Source: Desulfoluna sp.
GTDB lineage: Bacteria; Desulfobacterota; Desulfobacteria; Desulfobacterales; Desulfolunaceae
Reading direction: 5' to 3'
Assembly: GCF_030145185.1 (NCBI RefSeq)
Contig: NZ_JAQYWB010000039.1
Location: 1 to 57,568, forward strand
DNA length: 57,568 nucleotides
Numbering within the stretch: position 1 is the stretch's first letter; every line of letters begins with the position of its first letter. Below are positions 6,757 to 15,034 of this stretch, piece by piece. The position numbers and the translations under genes are program-made. A model generated the notes under the pieces. That model ran no database searches. It was not told the DNA's origin and worked only from the letters and a program-made list of their open reading frames with translations.

Positions 6757-7434
6757 ATGCAACCATCTAATTTTTTGAATTCAATCATCATAGCAGCCAT
6801 TATTTTCTTCGGCAGCACTGTTTATGCAAACGAAGTAGAATCAAAATTCCTCGATGCGGGACTGGTTGATGTGAACCGTATTGATGAGACGATTCAAGTC
6901 GACCTCGTTAATTCAGACCCCGCAAAGAATTACTTCCGAGAAAATTTTTATTCGGGTCTCAAAACGGCATACTTAAGAAAGGACATTGCCGTTAAGCTTT
7001 CCAAAGCCCAAAAAGCCCTGAAGAATAAACATCCAGACTATTCCCTCCTTATCCTTGATGCTGCGAGACCAAGAAACGTTTCCCAATTAATGTACGACAA
7101 AATGAAAGGCACTAAGTTCGAAAAATTTGTTGCAAATCCTCAAAAGGGATCGATGCACAACTATGGAATTGCGGTGGATATAACCCTTGTCGATGGCTTT
7201 GGAGATGAACTGGACATGGGGTTTAGTCCCTTTAGAAAAAGCACTCTTAATCTTTACTGGATGTTTGCCAGAAAAAAGCTTGGTGCCACTCTTTCAACAA
7301 ACCAAAGCAGCAATCGGAAATTGCTGGCAGACGTCATGGTTGAATCTGGTTTTATACCTCTTCGATTCGAATGGTGGCATTTCAACGGTATGCCTAAAGT
7401 GGACGCAAGAAAAAGGTATCAAATAATCGAATAA
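6757..7434 (+). CDS. Exported D-alanyl-D-alanine dipeptidase, VanX/DdpX family (M15D)
   Basis: A 225-aa zinc peptidase expected to cleave D-Ala-D-Ala. The zinc site is visible: H134 and D141 in GSMHNYGIAVD, and H208 in FEWWHF, with E205 as the catalytic base. R104 in ILDAARPRN matches the substrate-binding arginine region. Residues 1-24 (SIIIAAIIFFGSTVYA) are a signal peptide, so it acts in the periplasm or outside. The ATG at 6757 is preferred because the in-frame extension to 6712 crosses a repeat end. It lies in the cassette-like region without vanH, vanA or ddp transport genes. Peptidoglycan dipeptide salvage is likelier than glycopeptide resistance in a Gram-negative. Confidence 0.85.
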   Translation: MQPSNFLNSIIIAAIIFFGSTVYANEVESKFLDAGLVDVNRIDETIQVDLVNSDPAKNYFRENFYSGLKTAYLRKDIAVKLSKAQKALKNKHPDYSLLILDAARPRNVSQLMYDKMKGTKFEKFVANPQKGSMHNYGIAVDITLVDGFGDELDMGFSPFRKSTLNLYWMFARKKLGATLSTNQSSNRKLLADVMVESGFIPLRFEWWHFNGMPKVDARKRYQIIE

Positions 7435-7508
7435 TGGGTCACTATTTCGCCGACGCCTGCCTTATCTTCAACCTTTGGCCCCGCATCTTTCCGGGTCGGC
7501 TTAGCCAC
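7432..7508 (+). other. Possible degenerate attC site
   Basis: GCCGACGCC and GGGTCGGC form outer arms with one unpaired G. The stop codon of the dipeptidase gene lies at the left edge. The core GTTRRRY motif is not convincing, so this is tentative. Confidence 0.3.
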
Positions 7509-7519
7509 AGGAGATCATC

Positions 7520-8065
7520 ATGAAAATTGCCTTATTTTTATGCGTTATCGTGGCTGTATTGTTCTTTCTCATTACCGCCTACTCCAAGAGGCAACCCAAG
7601 GGAACTCCCGGCTTAAATGATGATGGCATGATGTTACTCGATGCTGAGGAGTTGGGAGAAGGACACATAGGTTCCTCGTATGAGAATGACGTTATCCCCT
7701 TGTTGACGAAGTACATTAGCCATCCAACGGAAATCGACGAGAATTTCGATTCCGAAACGGGGTCCTACAAGGTATCGTCCCAGAACAAGACGTATGTGAT
7801 CTATTCACCTGAAATGGATTTGAGTGAGGGGCATCCTTGGGGCAATGCGACGTTCGCTTTGTTCGATATTGTAAATCGCCAATTACAGGATTCACCCTAC
7901 CGGTTCTACGCGATCAATGGTGGCAACGATCTTTGCGGGATTTTCCTGACCTATGAGGCCAGAACACAAGCCATCGAGTCTCTGGAACAAAAAACAGACT
8001 GGCCCTATTTACCAGAGGACAACCCTCCATGGTATGGCCAACCACATGATGAGTCGCCGAACTAA
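7520..8065 (+). CDS. Hypothetical membrane-anchored protein, 181 aa
   Basis: Residues 3-21 (IALFLCVIVAVLFFLITAY) form a single N-terminal membrane anchor followed by SKRQPKG, so the rest probably faces the periplasm. The soluble part is acidic and mixed alpha/beta, with a Pro/Trp-rich end (DNPPWYGQPHDE). I do not recognise the family. CAGGAGATCATC supports the start. The stop codon TAA is also the first triplet of an AACCCGAATATTTCATAA repeat end, and the next gene begins 30 bp on. These are two cassette-like genes joined by a MITE-type end rather than a normal attC site. Function unknown. Confidence 0.6.
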   Translation: MKIALFLCVIVAVLFFLITAYSKRQPKGTPGLNDDGMMLLDAEELGEGHIGSSYENDVIPLLTKYISHPTEIDENFDSETGSYKVSSQNKTYVIYSPEMDLSEGHPWGNATFALFDIVNRQLQDSPYRFYAINGGNDLCGIFLTYEARTQAIESLEQKTDWPYLPEDNPPWYGQPHDESPN

Positions 8066-8081
8066 CCCGAATATTTCATAA
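8063..8081 (+). repeat. Isolated MITE-like end between two genes
   Basis: TAACCCGAATATTTCATAA matches the left inverted end of the 6489 element (two changes). It overlaps the stop codon upstream and occupies most of the 30-bp gap. Confidence 0.6.
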
Positions 8082-8095
8082 ATCGAGGAAAAGTC

Positions 8096-8437
8096 ATGAC
8101 CGCCGAATTATTATACCGAGATCGTTTGATCGAGATTTCAGATGATTCCATCCTATTTCTGAATTACTATTATCCTTTTGGCAATAAACGTGTCAGTTTC
8201 AGTCACATCGACACGGTTAGTGTTCAAAAGCCATCGATTCTCAGCGGCAAGTATCGGTATTATGGCACAGGCGATTTTCGAACCTGGTTTCCACCGGACA
8301 ATCGTTCCTCAAGAGATAAAATTTTCATTTTGAGGCAAAAAAATAAGTGGTGGCGCGTGGGATTCACGGTTGAAAACTCACAGGTTGTTTTAGACTTGCT
8401 AAAGAGCAGGTGTTCACTCATTCATAAGGAAAGCTGA
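8096..8437 (+). CDS. Hypothetical protein, 113 aa, possible PH-like fold
   Basis: A small soluble protein with alternating hydrophobic strands: LLYRDRLIEISDDSILFLNYY, with repeats of this pattern up to residue 80. A C-terminal helix follows (NSQVVLDLLKSRCSLI). The pattern suggests a PH-like or bPH barrel, but no signature motif proves it. A moderate ribosome-binding site (TCGAGGAAAAG) fixes the start. The gene is flanked by unrelated hypothetical genes in the cassette-like region. Function unknown. Confidence 0.6.
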   Translation: MTAELLYRDRLIEISDDSILFLNYYYPFGNKRVSFSHIDTVSVQKPSILSGKYRYYGTGDFRTWFPPDNRSSRDKIFILRQKNKWWRVGFTVENSQVVLDLLKSRCSLIHKES

Positions 8438-8554
8438 GATAAATACAAGACGAATTGATTAACGCTGACGTCACAGCATGGCATCGCTCGTCTCTCCCTG
8501 TGATGCTTGATGATGCCGGATTTAAAACGCAATAGGCCAAATGAAGGAAAGTCC

Positions 8555-9154
8555 ATGAGCCATATAGATTCATTCAAACATGAAATCGTCGGTCTGTTTG
8601 GAAACGTGCCTGTTTATCACCCCTTGGAAGAGATACAGGGTGATTTTGTCTGTACGCCAAAAAACTTAGTCCTTGGGGGCGGCAGTGGAGAACACCCGGC
8701 CCTTGTCATAGAGAGTCCGCTCAAAGCGGTTGCATGGTTTCTCAATCATGAACTTGAGCCATTACGAAACACGGAATTAAGCGCCGAACGATTCCCGTTA
8801 AAAACGAAAGTTGATGCATGGTCACCCATCATTGCACCCTACCTGACATCATCACCCCATGACATTCTGACGTTTTATGAGTGGGACAAGGAGACATACA
8901 GCCGTTTTGGCACTCTGTGTAAGTCACCCGCCCTTCCCAACCCATTGGACGACGAACCCCTTGAAACCTGGCTGATACTTGGCATGGGCGAATTTGTCTT
9001 TTTCGCCATGCCACATCTGGCCCCAGAAATCATGACAAAACTCGAAGACCCATACCCCTGTTTTCATCATACCTACCACAACAATATCATGGTGATTCCC
9101 CCCAACATTCCTGTTTATGCAAACGGTGGAAATGCTTTTAAGTATGACCGCTGA
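8555..9154 (+). CDS. Hypothetical protein, 199 aa
   Basis: I chose ATG 8555 (MSHIDSFKHE), which follows GAAGGAAAG; the in-frame ATGs near 8507 have no ribosome-binding site. The product is soluble and Pro-rich, with several His and Trp residues. Notable segments are LGGGSGEHPALVIESPLKAVAWF (about residues 40-62) and the C-terminal HHTYHNNIMVIPPN. No family is recognised. An imperfect CACAG/CTGTG hairpin lies about 50 to 85 bp upstream (near 8471-8505) and might be a decayed attC site. This is the last gene of the cassette-like stretch. Confidence 0.6.
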   Translation: MSHIDSFKHEIVGLFGNVPVYHPLEEIQGDFVCTPKNLVLGGGSGEHPALVIESPLKAVAWFLNHELEPLRNTELSAERFPLKTKVDAWSPIIAPYLTSSPHDILTFYEWDKETYSRFGTLCKSPALPNPLDDEPLETWLILGMGEFVFFAMPHLAPEIMTKLEDPYPCFHHTYHNNIMVIPPNIPVYANGGNAFKYDR

Positions 9155-9354
9155 TTGACGTGGATCAAAGGGTGACGCACATAGACAGGGGCTCAGACAG
9201 ACTTGTCATGCCGGTGGTTTTTGCGTACTTACAGGAGATCGGCTTTCAAAACCTGTGTATCCAAAAGCTCAACCCCCTGAGCCCCAACAGGGACGCAGCA
9301 CAAGCTGAATCGTTACAAGATATGTCTAAATTTGCCTTAATATCAGGAGTATAA

Positions 9355-10404
9355 ATGAAATTCAGTTTGTCCAAATTTCACCTTACGTTTATAATCGCCA
9401 GTCTTACGGGCTGTCTTTTGATGACATCGTGTGCCACGAAACTAAAGGTCCCACGGCTGAAACCAGCTGAAATCAATCTCTCTTCGTATAAAAATGTGAC
9501 GGTCGTCCCGTTTAAGGGGTCCCACGGGCGTGAAATCGGCGATACCCTGACTCAAAAATTATTTGAAAGCGACCGTTTTGATGCCTTGGATCGTTCGAAC
9601 CTGGACCGTATTTTAAAAGAGCAAAATCTCTCTATTTCCGATATATCCAACCCCAATTCATCCATCAAATTAGGCAAAATCGTGGGGAGCAGTGCCTTGA
9701 TTTTTGGCCAGGTGTACACCAGAAAGTACACCCAAAAACGAAGTTCCGAAAAAGCGACCTGCCGAAAAAATAAAAAGAAATATACCTGTCGCAGATACAA
9801 AGTCAAAGGGGAGTGGAACCTGAAAGTCGGATTTAAAATGATCGATACCTCGACGGGAAAAATCATCGCGACCAAGGTGATCAACGAATCAAAAACGAAA
9901 TCGAAATCGAGAAGGGAGGAAAGGCCCGAGATAACCTGGGATAAGGAAAATGTCTTCGGCTCTCTGCAGAACAGCCTGGTCGACAGGTTTATGAGAATAA
10001 TCGCGCCCTACACCGTTTACAGCGATGTAAAACTCTTTGAAGATGATGACCTTCCCTGGCTCGAAACCGGGATTAAATTCGCCAAAAATGGTGAGTGGAA
10101 CACGGCCATTGAAATGTTCGAATCAGCCACGGCTGAAGCGGAGAGAAACCCGGATATTGAACAGAAAATTCGTGCAAGGGCCCATTATAACCTGGGGGTG
10201 GCCTACGGCTACAGCGGTCAATACAGCAAGGGGATCGAAGAATTGAGGCAGGCCTGCAAACTCAACCCGGAAGACATTTTCTTCACCGAACTCAAAAAAA
10301 TAAAGGAATTCCGCCAGGATGAGAAAAGGCTGAGAGAACAGGGCGTCAACACATCCTGCATAGACCGATCTGTAAAGATTACCGCCTTCACCCTGGCGGC
10401 CTGA
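9355..10404 (+). CDS. CsgG-like lipoprotein with TPR-like C-terminus, 349 aa
   Basis: The protein begins with a lipoprotein signal. The LTGC box at residues 17-20 is canonical, and a second Cys (SC, residue 26) is an alternative. Residues about 40-220 resemble the CsgG/curli-assembly fold: a VTVVPFKG strand, FDALDRSNLDRILKEQ helix, a GQVY strand and a GKIIATKV strand. Residues 225-310 contain TPR-type helices (ARAHYNLGVAYGYSGQYSKGIEELRQA). Unlike E. coli CsgG, no curli genes are nearby; an LPP20-type lipoprotein gene follows. It probably lies at the inner face of the outer membrane. Whether it forms a pore or is a scaffold is open. Confidence 0.7.
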   Translation: MKFSLSKFHLTFIIASLTGCLLMTSCATKLKVPRLKPAEINLSSYKNVTVVPFKGSHGREIGDTLTQKLFESDRFDALDRSNLDRILKEQNLSISDISNPNSSIKLGKIVGSSALIFGQVYTRKYTQKRSSEKATCRKNKKKYTCRRYKVKGEWNLKVGFKMIDTSTGKIIATKVINESKTKSKSRREERPEITWDKENVFGSLQNSLVDRFMRIIAPYTVYSDVKLFEDDDLPWLETGIKFAKNGEWNTAIEMFESATAEAERNPDIEQKIRARAHYNLGVAYGYSGQYSKGIEELRQACKLNPEDIFFTELKKIKEFRQDEKRLREQGVNTSCIDRSVKITAFTLAA

Positions 10405-10510
10405 TAGGCGATGTAAAGGCCCGAAGCAAAAATAATCATACAAAAAGCCATTTAATTACCACCCTTTCTCAGCCACCATTAAGGACATGGGTGGTTTGTA
10501 AAAAATCGTT

Positions 10511-10560
10511 CTTGGTTCTTGGTTCTTCGTTCGAGGAGTCGCTACGCTCCATCAATTTAA
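10511..10560 (+). repeat. Dispersed repeat B, copy 1
   Basis: CTTGGTTCTTCGTTCGAGGA, then GTCGCTACGCTCCATCAAT. The same sequence with few changes is found at 12825-12875. Confidence 0.7.
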
Positions 10561-10716
10561 AAGAAGCCGTGTGCTGGCTGCCGACGTCGCAAGCCTTCAT
10601 GGGTCTACAGCCTTAAAAGTCACAGCAGCCTTGGAACCTCGTTATTTCATTATGTTGTGACTGGCGTTGCATCTCCCTGGGATGGCTGTGAATAAAGGGT
10701 ATTCAAAAAAAACAAT

Positions 10717-10765
10717 GCCTCCCGTGGCGAGGTGAGCCACCTCGAAAGCGGGTTTACGAATGCGG
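10717..10765 (+). repeat. Gene-terminal repeat, plus orientation
   Basis: GCCTCCCGTGGCGAGGTGAG, then CCACCTCGAAAGCGGGTTT. Compensating changes keep the stem (GAGGTG/CACCTC), which suggests selection for structure. Confidence 0.8.
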
Positions 10766-10868
10766 TTTATTCAAGGGCTGCCAATGACCTTTCTTTTAAA
10801 CCTGTTTATCAAACTTTTCAAAAGCTTGGCCCTCGTCAGAGCCGCCGGAGGCACAAGCGGAGACCACC

Positions 10869-12347
10869 ATGCCTTTAAAAAAACTAATCACGGCTTTATT
10901 CCTTATAATGGCCTGCGGCTGTACCACCGGAAAGCATCCCACCTGGGTGGGTAATGGCCTCCACCCCGGATACCCACCTGACCAGTTCCTCGTCGGCGTC
11001 GGGATCTCATCCAGATCACGCGACAGGCAGGCGGACGTTCAAAAAGCCGATACCCATGCAAGGCTGGAGGTGGCCAAGCAGCTGAAAGTAAGCATTCAAA
11101 GCCATCTGACCTCCCGGCAAGAACAAAAAGCCCGGTCCTTCTTACCGGAGACATACACATCAAAAACAGTCCAGAAGGTAAAAGAGGATGTTGACCTCTT
11201 GCTTGGCGGGGTCACCATTGCTGAGCGCTGGTACAATGAGAAGGATCATCTTCATTACTCTATGGCCGTACTGAACAAAGGGGAGACGGCAAAACGGCTC
11301 TCTTCTGACATTGCCCGGCACAGCCACCAGGTAAACGCGTTATCCCTCCAATCTGATCTCTTGCTTAAAAAGGGGGATATCACCGGGGCGTTGCAGAAAA
11401 AGATAAAGGCACTGGATCATTACAGGAATTATCTCACCAAAAAACAGAGGGTGGCCGTCCTGAAGCCCCGGGCATCGGGCAGCGCAGACGTCCCCCCTGG
11501 CAATCCATATGACAGCCTGATGGAGCTAAAAAACAGCATGGATCTGATCATCCTCGATGGAGACATGCAGGCAGGCAGAATAGGCCGTGCCCTTGACCGG
11601 CCCTTGCGAATAAAAGCCCTCTACAATCAAAATACGCCCATCGACCACTTGCCCGTCACCGCTCACATTGCCGATCAGACAGGAAAACCAGAACAAAACA
11701 GGACCACCGGAAAAGACGGCACGGCAGCCATAAGGTCGCTTGACATACAAAAAACAGGCAAGCACATGAACCAGATGACGGTCTCAGTGGACTGGAACCG
11801 CCTCATCAAAGAGGCGCTGGGAGGAGAGTCAGAAACATCCTGGGAGGGTTTTCTCTCAGGGCCTTCGGTTCATTTCAAATACAGGTTAAGAGTTCCCGAG
11901 GTGTCCCATATTCTGATCAAAATTTGTGAACAAGGCCGCTATTCCGGGGTCGATGCCGCCGCCCTGCTGCACTCGACGAGCGTGGACCTGATGAAGAAAA
12001 AGGGATTTTTAATAAAAAAAACAGGCCGAGGACAAAACGACCGCACCCTCTGCTCAGGCGCGCTGGGCATTGAATCCATGGTTCGAAGAGACAAACCGCT
12101 GTCAGACATTGTTCTCGTTGAGAAAATCAACGTGGATTTCTCCGGCAGACGCGGGCGGGGATACGTTTTCCGGGCAACGATGTCCGTTACGGCCTACGAT
12201 ATGGCCTATCACGAAATCATTGCCTCCATGAATAGCGAAGCTCTGGGCGGTGCTGGCAACAGGAAAACAGCGGCAGAACGGGCCATAAAAGCAGTGGCAG
12301 ACGAATTGATCCCCCAGATCGCATCCCGGATAGTCGAAGGATTGTAG
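10869..12347 (+). CDS. LPP20-family lipoprotein, 492 aa
   Basis: The N-terminus (LITALFLIMACGC) is a lipoprotein signal, with lipidation at Cys16 or Cys18. Residues 24-150 carry the LPP20 pattern: HPTWV, then YPPDQFLVGVG, an Ala/Arg-rich helix (HARLEVAKQLKVSIQS) and a strand-rich part ending AERWYNEKDHLHYSMAVL. The remainder, about 300 residues, includes a helical stretch (155-200), an Ig-like strand region (about 245-320), and a C-terminal domain (385-490) resembling CsgG/LPP20-type alpha-beta folds. It follows the CsgG-like lipoprotein in the same direction, 465 bp on. A joint outer-membrane role is inferred from this pairing only. Confidence 0.65.
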   Translation: MPLKKLITALFLIMACGCTTGKHPTWVGNGLHPGYPPDQFLVGVGISSRSRDRQADVQKADTHARLEVAKQLKVSIQSHLTSRQEQKARSFLPETYTSKTVQKVKEDVDLLLGGVTIAERWYNEKDHLHYSMAVLNKGETAKRLSSDIARHSHQVNALSLQSDLLLKKGDITGALQKKIKALDHYRNYLTKKQRVAVLKPRASGSADVPPGNPYDSLMELKNSMDLIILDGDMQAGRIGRALDRPLRIKALYNQNTPIDHLPVTAHIADQTGKPEQNRTTGKDGTAAIRSLDIQKTGKHMNQMTVSVDWNRLIKEALGGESETSWEGFLSGPSVHFKYRLRVPEVSHILIKICEQGRYSGVDAAALLHSTSVDLMKKKGFLIKKTGRGQNDRTLCSGALGIESMVRRDKPLSDIVLVEKINVDFSGRRGRGYVFRATMSVTAYDMAYHEIIASMNSEALGGAGNRKTAAERAIKAVADELIPQIASRIVEGL

Positions 12348-12912
12348 CTTAAAACCATTCTTCGTGCGTGACTTTTCAGCTATCCATTTTTTCTTTATGA
12401 CCCCGGTCTGACAGCACCCTGCGATTTTCGTCTTCCCCGCGCAGGCGGGGATCCATGGTGGTTGTGAGAAAGCGTATGCGTTGTGTCTTTTTATGGTGAG
12501 GTAACCCGAGCATGGATCCCCGGTCATCCGGTTGTTCCTGCGTTGCAGGGTGTTTCAGGTTGCGGTCAGGCCGTATGCAACGACTCTCCGAAGAGCCGGG
12601 GAAGACGATTCCATGGAGCATGGCGGCCTTTTTGATACCCACCTGTTTCTGTTTTTGTGGGCCCGGCCGGTTTGACGGTACCCTGCGATTTTCGTCTTTC
12701 CCGCGCAGGTAGAAGGTGCGGGAGCGCCACCCTACGCGGTGATGAAAAGACGTGACGTATTGGCATTTGAATCTTTCTGTCATTTGCCTCGAACAACCTG
12801 GAGAAGGCAAGCTGACTAGTTACCTTCGTGCTTGGTGCTTGGTTCGAGGAGTCGCTACGCGCCATCAATGTAAAACAAACCGTAACCATTTTTATATTCA
12901 AGGGGCCTTGAT
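12348..12912. other. Intergenic stretch with two repeat families
   Basis: No gene is seen. CTGCGATTTTCGTCTTCCCC with CGCGCAGGCGGGG occurs at about 12418-12452 and in a variant at about 12682-12710. A second copy of dispersed repeat B is at 12825-12875. Confidence 0.6.
12825..12875 (+). repeat. Dispersed repeat B, copy 2
   Basis: CTTGGTGCTTGGTTCGAGGA, then GTCGCTACGCGCCATCAAT, matching 10511-10560. It lies just upstream of the YjbR-family gene. Confidence 0.7.
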
Positions 12913-13269
12913 ATGAAAAAAACGGATCTTGAGACGTATCTATCCGAATTTCCCGGGGCAGAAAGCAGTTATCCCTTTGGACCCGAAGCTCTTGTCTTCA
13001 AGGTCATGGATAAAATGTATGCTCTTGTGTCACAAAACGAAGAAACGCCACGCGTCACCTTAAAATGTGAGCCCACATACGGAGAAGAACTGATCACTCA
13101 ATTTGATTCGATCACTCCGGGTTATTACATGAACAAAAAACACTGGATTACCCTTTCACTCACAGGCGAGGTTGAAGCCGAATTAATCAAAAGCCTGTCA
13201 TCAAATTCGTATCAAATGATTGTGTCCAAGTTTAAAAAATCCGAGCGAGAGCAATTACAAGACAGATAG
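12913..13269 (+). CDS. MmcQ/YjbR-family protein, 118 aa
   Basis: The length and motifs fit the MmcQ/YjbR family. They are an N-terminal helix (LETYLSEFPGAES), SYPFGPEALVFKVMDKMYALVS as the first strands, then LKCEPTYGEELITQF and TPGYYMNKKHWITLSL. A C-terminal helix pair includes the segment SNSYQMIVSKFKKSE. Members adopt a CyaY-like or double-wing DNA-binding-like fold, but their biochemical role is mostly unknown. The ATG follows AGGGGCC with modest spacing. It is monocistronic as far as can be seen, between two repeat-rich gaps. Confidence 0.85.
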   Translation: MKKTDLETYLSEFPGAESSYPFGPEALVFKVMDKMYALVSQNEETPRVTLKCEPTYGEELITQFDSITPGYYMNKKHWITLSLTGEVEAELIKSLSSNSYQMIVSKFKKSEREQLQDR

Positions 13270-13358
13270 TTTCACCCGCATCACCGGGGGTCGGTGATAA
13301 AAAGACCTTAATAACTCAAAATCCAGGGGTTATATTCACAGGCTGCGGGGTTTCAAGC

Positions 13359-13410
13359 GTGGAGGCAGAGCCTCCGGGAAGCATTCCCAGGCGGAGCCTG
13401 GGAACGAGAG
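13359..13410 (+). repeat. Repeat C (double palindrome), copy 1
   Basis: It contains GGAGGCAGAGCCTCC followed by TTCCCAGGCGGAGCCTGGGA, two adjacent short hairpins. The same pair is at 19458-19511. This kind of palindrome is widespread in bacterial genomes as a REP-like element. Confidence 0.85.
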
Positions 13411-13552
13411 AGAGCCCAACGCATCGCGCGCTTGTCCCCTGAAGTGGTTGGGACTGACACACCGACAGTTCAGGCGCTTGCGAGGTACAAGGCACTGCCA
13501 CATCCTCCACGCGAATGCGGACGCGAGATGCCCAGGGTACCGACAGCCGTAG

Positions 13553-13604
13553 AGCATTCGCAAACCTGCTTTCAAGGTGGCCCCACCTTGCCGCCGGAGG
13601 CAGG
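13553..13604 (-). repeat. Gene-terminal repeat, minus orientation
   Basis: On the minus strand: CCTCCGGCGGCAAGGTGGGG, then CCACCTTGAAAGCAGGTTTG. It has no minus-strand gene ending beside it, so it is an exception to the usual placement. Confidence 0.85.
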
Positions 13605-13783
13605 CTTTTTGACCCGACCTTTCCCTCCCCCCCCCTTCCCTTCCTGCGGTGCCCCTCCCCACCTTTATTTTTTTATTGCTTTTTGTATAATTTTTTATAT
13701 ATTCTATTCAATATCCCGCTGCAAATAAGATTTTTTTATATATTCATACACCCCTTGACCTGAAACCATCCACGGAGCCCTTT

Positions 13784-14422
13784 ATGCACAGCCCCGGTAA
13801 ACTTCTGGCAACCTATATCCCCATGGCAGATATGATCGCCGCCACTTTCGGCAAGGCCTGCGAGGTGGTGATCCATGATCTCTCCATCCCTCAAAATTCG
13901 GTGGTTTATGCCGTCAACAACCACGTCACGGGGCGTCAGGTGGGGCAATCCTTTGACCACCTGATCAAACAGGTCCTGCTCTCCAAGACATTTACAGGGG
14001 ACATGACGGCCAATTACCGAACCACCACCGATGACGGACGCGAGGTGAAATCCTCCACAGCCCTGATCCGGGACGCATCCGGTGAGGTGATCGGTGCTTT
14101 CTGCGTCAACTACGACCTCTCCGCCCTGGGCCCCATGCAGGCGTTCATGGAAAGCTTCCTTTCCCTTAACACGGCCCCCCCAGAACCGGAGACAGCCCCG
14201 GTGGAGAACGTGGTGGAGATCGTGGACGACCTCATAGAAAAAATTATTGCCCAGACAGACACCGCATCCATGAAGAAAAAAGAAAAAATCCGTCTCATCG
14301 AATTCATGGAGAACAAAGGGGTCTTCCTCATCAAAGGGGCCATCGACAAGGTCGCGGATCGACTGAGTATCTCCAAGGTCACGGTCTACAGCTACCTCGA
14401 TGAAATCAAAAAAAGAAAATAA
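13784..14422 (+). CDS. YheO/DauR-type transcriptional regulator (PAS_6 + HTH)
   Basis: A 212-aa regulator. Residues about 8-120 form the YheO-like PAS domain (MADMIAATFGKACEVVIHDL, VVYAVNNHVTGR, GEVIGAFCVNYDLS). The C-terminus, residues 165-212, is a helix-turn-helix of the HTH_22 type (VADRLSISKVTVYSYLDEIKKRK). DauR, a family member, represses D-arginine catabolism. The PAS domain probably senses a small amino-acid-like ligand. The gene heads a plus-strand cluster with ridA and two PLP enzymes, so control of that cluster is a reasonable inference. A gene-terminal repeat begins nine bases after its stop. Confidence 0.85.
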   Translation: MHSPGKLLATYIPMADMIAATFGKACEVVIHDLSIPQNSVVYAVNNHVTGRQVGQSFDHLIKQVLLSKTFTGDMTANYRTTTDDGREVKSSTALIRDASGEVIGAFCVNYDLSALGPMQAFMESFLSLNTAPPEPETAPVENVVEIVDDLIEKIIAQTDTASMKKKEKIRLIEFMENKGVFLIKGAIDKVADRLSISKVTVYSYLDEIKKRK

Positions 14423-14430
14423 CCTGAAAA

Positions 14431-14470
14431 AGCCTCCGGCGGCAAGGTGGGCCACCTTGAAAGCAGGTTA
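14431..14470 (+). repeat. Gene-terminal repeat after regulator
   Basis: GCCTCCGGCGGCAAGGTGGG, then CCACCTTGAAAGCAGGTTA, same orientation as the gene whose stop is nine bases upstream. Confidence 0.9.
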
Positions 14471-14532
14471 CCAATCCGTATGTCTTTGACGAAGGCAAAA
14501 GCCAGAACCGTTGCAGAAGGAAGAGATCCACC

Positions 14533-14913
14533 ATGAGAACCATCACCACAGACAACGCCCTGAAACCCGCAGGCCATTACAGTCAGGCCATCATACACAA
14601 CGGACTCATCTATACCTCCGGCCAGTTTGCCTTTGACGCAGAAACCGGAGAAAAGCATCAGGCATCCATTGAAGAGGAGACCCGGCACGTCCTGGCCAAC
14701 CTGGAGCTCGTCTTGAAAGAGGCGGGCAGCAGCAAAGAGAAGGTGATCAAAACCACCCTCTACCTCTCCGATGTGGCTCTTTGGGACCAGGTGAACCGGG
14801 TCTACGCCGATTTCTTCGGCGACCACAAACCCGCACGCTCCGTGGTGCCCACCCATGGTGAGCTGCACTTCGGATTCCATGTCGAACTGGAAGCGGTGGC
14901 GGCGGTTTCCTAA
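14533..14913 (+). CDS. ridA: RidA/YjgF enamine-imine deaminase
   Basis: A 126-aa protein of the RidA family, which hydrolyses reactive 2-aminoacrylate and related enamines released by PLP enzymes. Family marks are YTSGQFAFDAETGE, the helix TRHVLANLELVLKEAGSS, KTTLYLSD, and the ligand-binding Arg102 in ARSVVP with Glu120 near the C-terminus. Here ARSVVPTHGELHFGFHVELE replaces the more usual short loop. The start follows GGAAGAG. Its position between a YheO-type regulator and two PLP lyase-like enzymes fits a role in clearing the enamine products of those enzymes. Confidence 0.9.
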   Translation: MRTITTDNALKPAGHYSQAIIHNGLIYTSGQFAFDAETGEKHQASIEEETRHVLANLELVLKEAGSSKEKVIKTTLYLSDVALWDQVNRVYADFFGDHKPARSVVPTHGELHFGFHVELEAVAAVS

Positions 14914-15034
14914 AACAGCAAGCACCCTGTCGCATTTTCAGGAATAATGAGGTGGGCATCTCCAGCAAAAAAGGTTGCCGTATCTCACTCTTCTACGCGA
15001 ATGCTCCAAAAGCGTTTGAACACAAAGGCCTCCA

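Larger units (their letters stand above)
10405..10868. other. Intergenic stretch with dispersed repeats
   Basis: No gene is seen. It holds the GGTTCGAGGAGTCGCTACGC-type repeat (10511-10560), a copy of the gene-terminal repeat (10717-10765), and a GCCGCCGGAGGCA-containing palindrome near 10838 that recurs near 17770. Confidence 0.6.
13270..13783. other. Intergenic repeat-rich stretch before the regulator
   Basis: No gene is seen. An ATCACCG/CGGTGAT hairpin lies just after the YjbR-family stop (13281-13298). Then come repeat C (13359-13410) and a minus-oriented gene-terminal repeat (13553-13604). A very AT-rich region at 13660-13745 could hold the promoter of the downstream regulator. Confidence 0.55.

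Noticed and set aside
6757-7434. Vancomycin-resistance operon
   Set aside because: Only a VanX-like gene is present; no vanR, vanS, vanH or vanA nearby.
1-9350. Integron integrase gene (intI)
   Set aside because: No tyrosine recombinase with the intI-specific patch is visible on either strand; it may lie left of the window.
9160-9354. 64-codon frame between a cassette gene and the CsgG-like gene
   Set aside because: No ribosome-binding site, no domain, and it runs straight into the next gene's start region.
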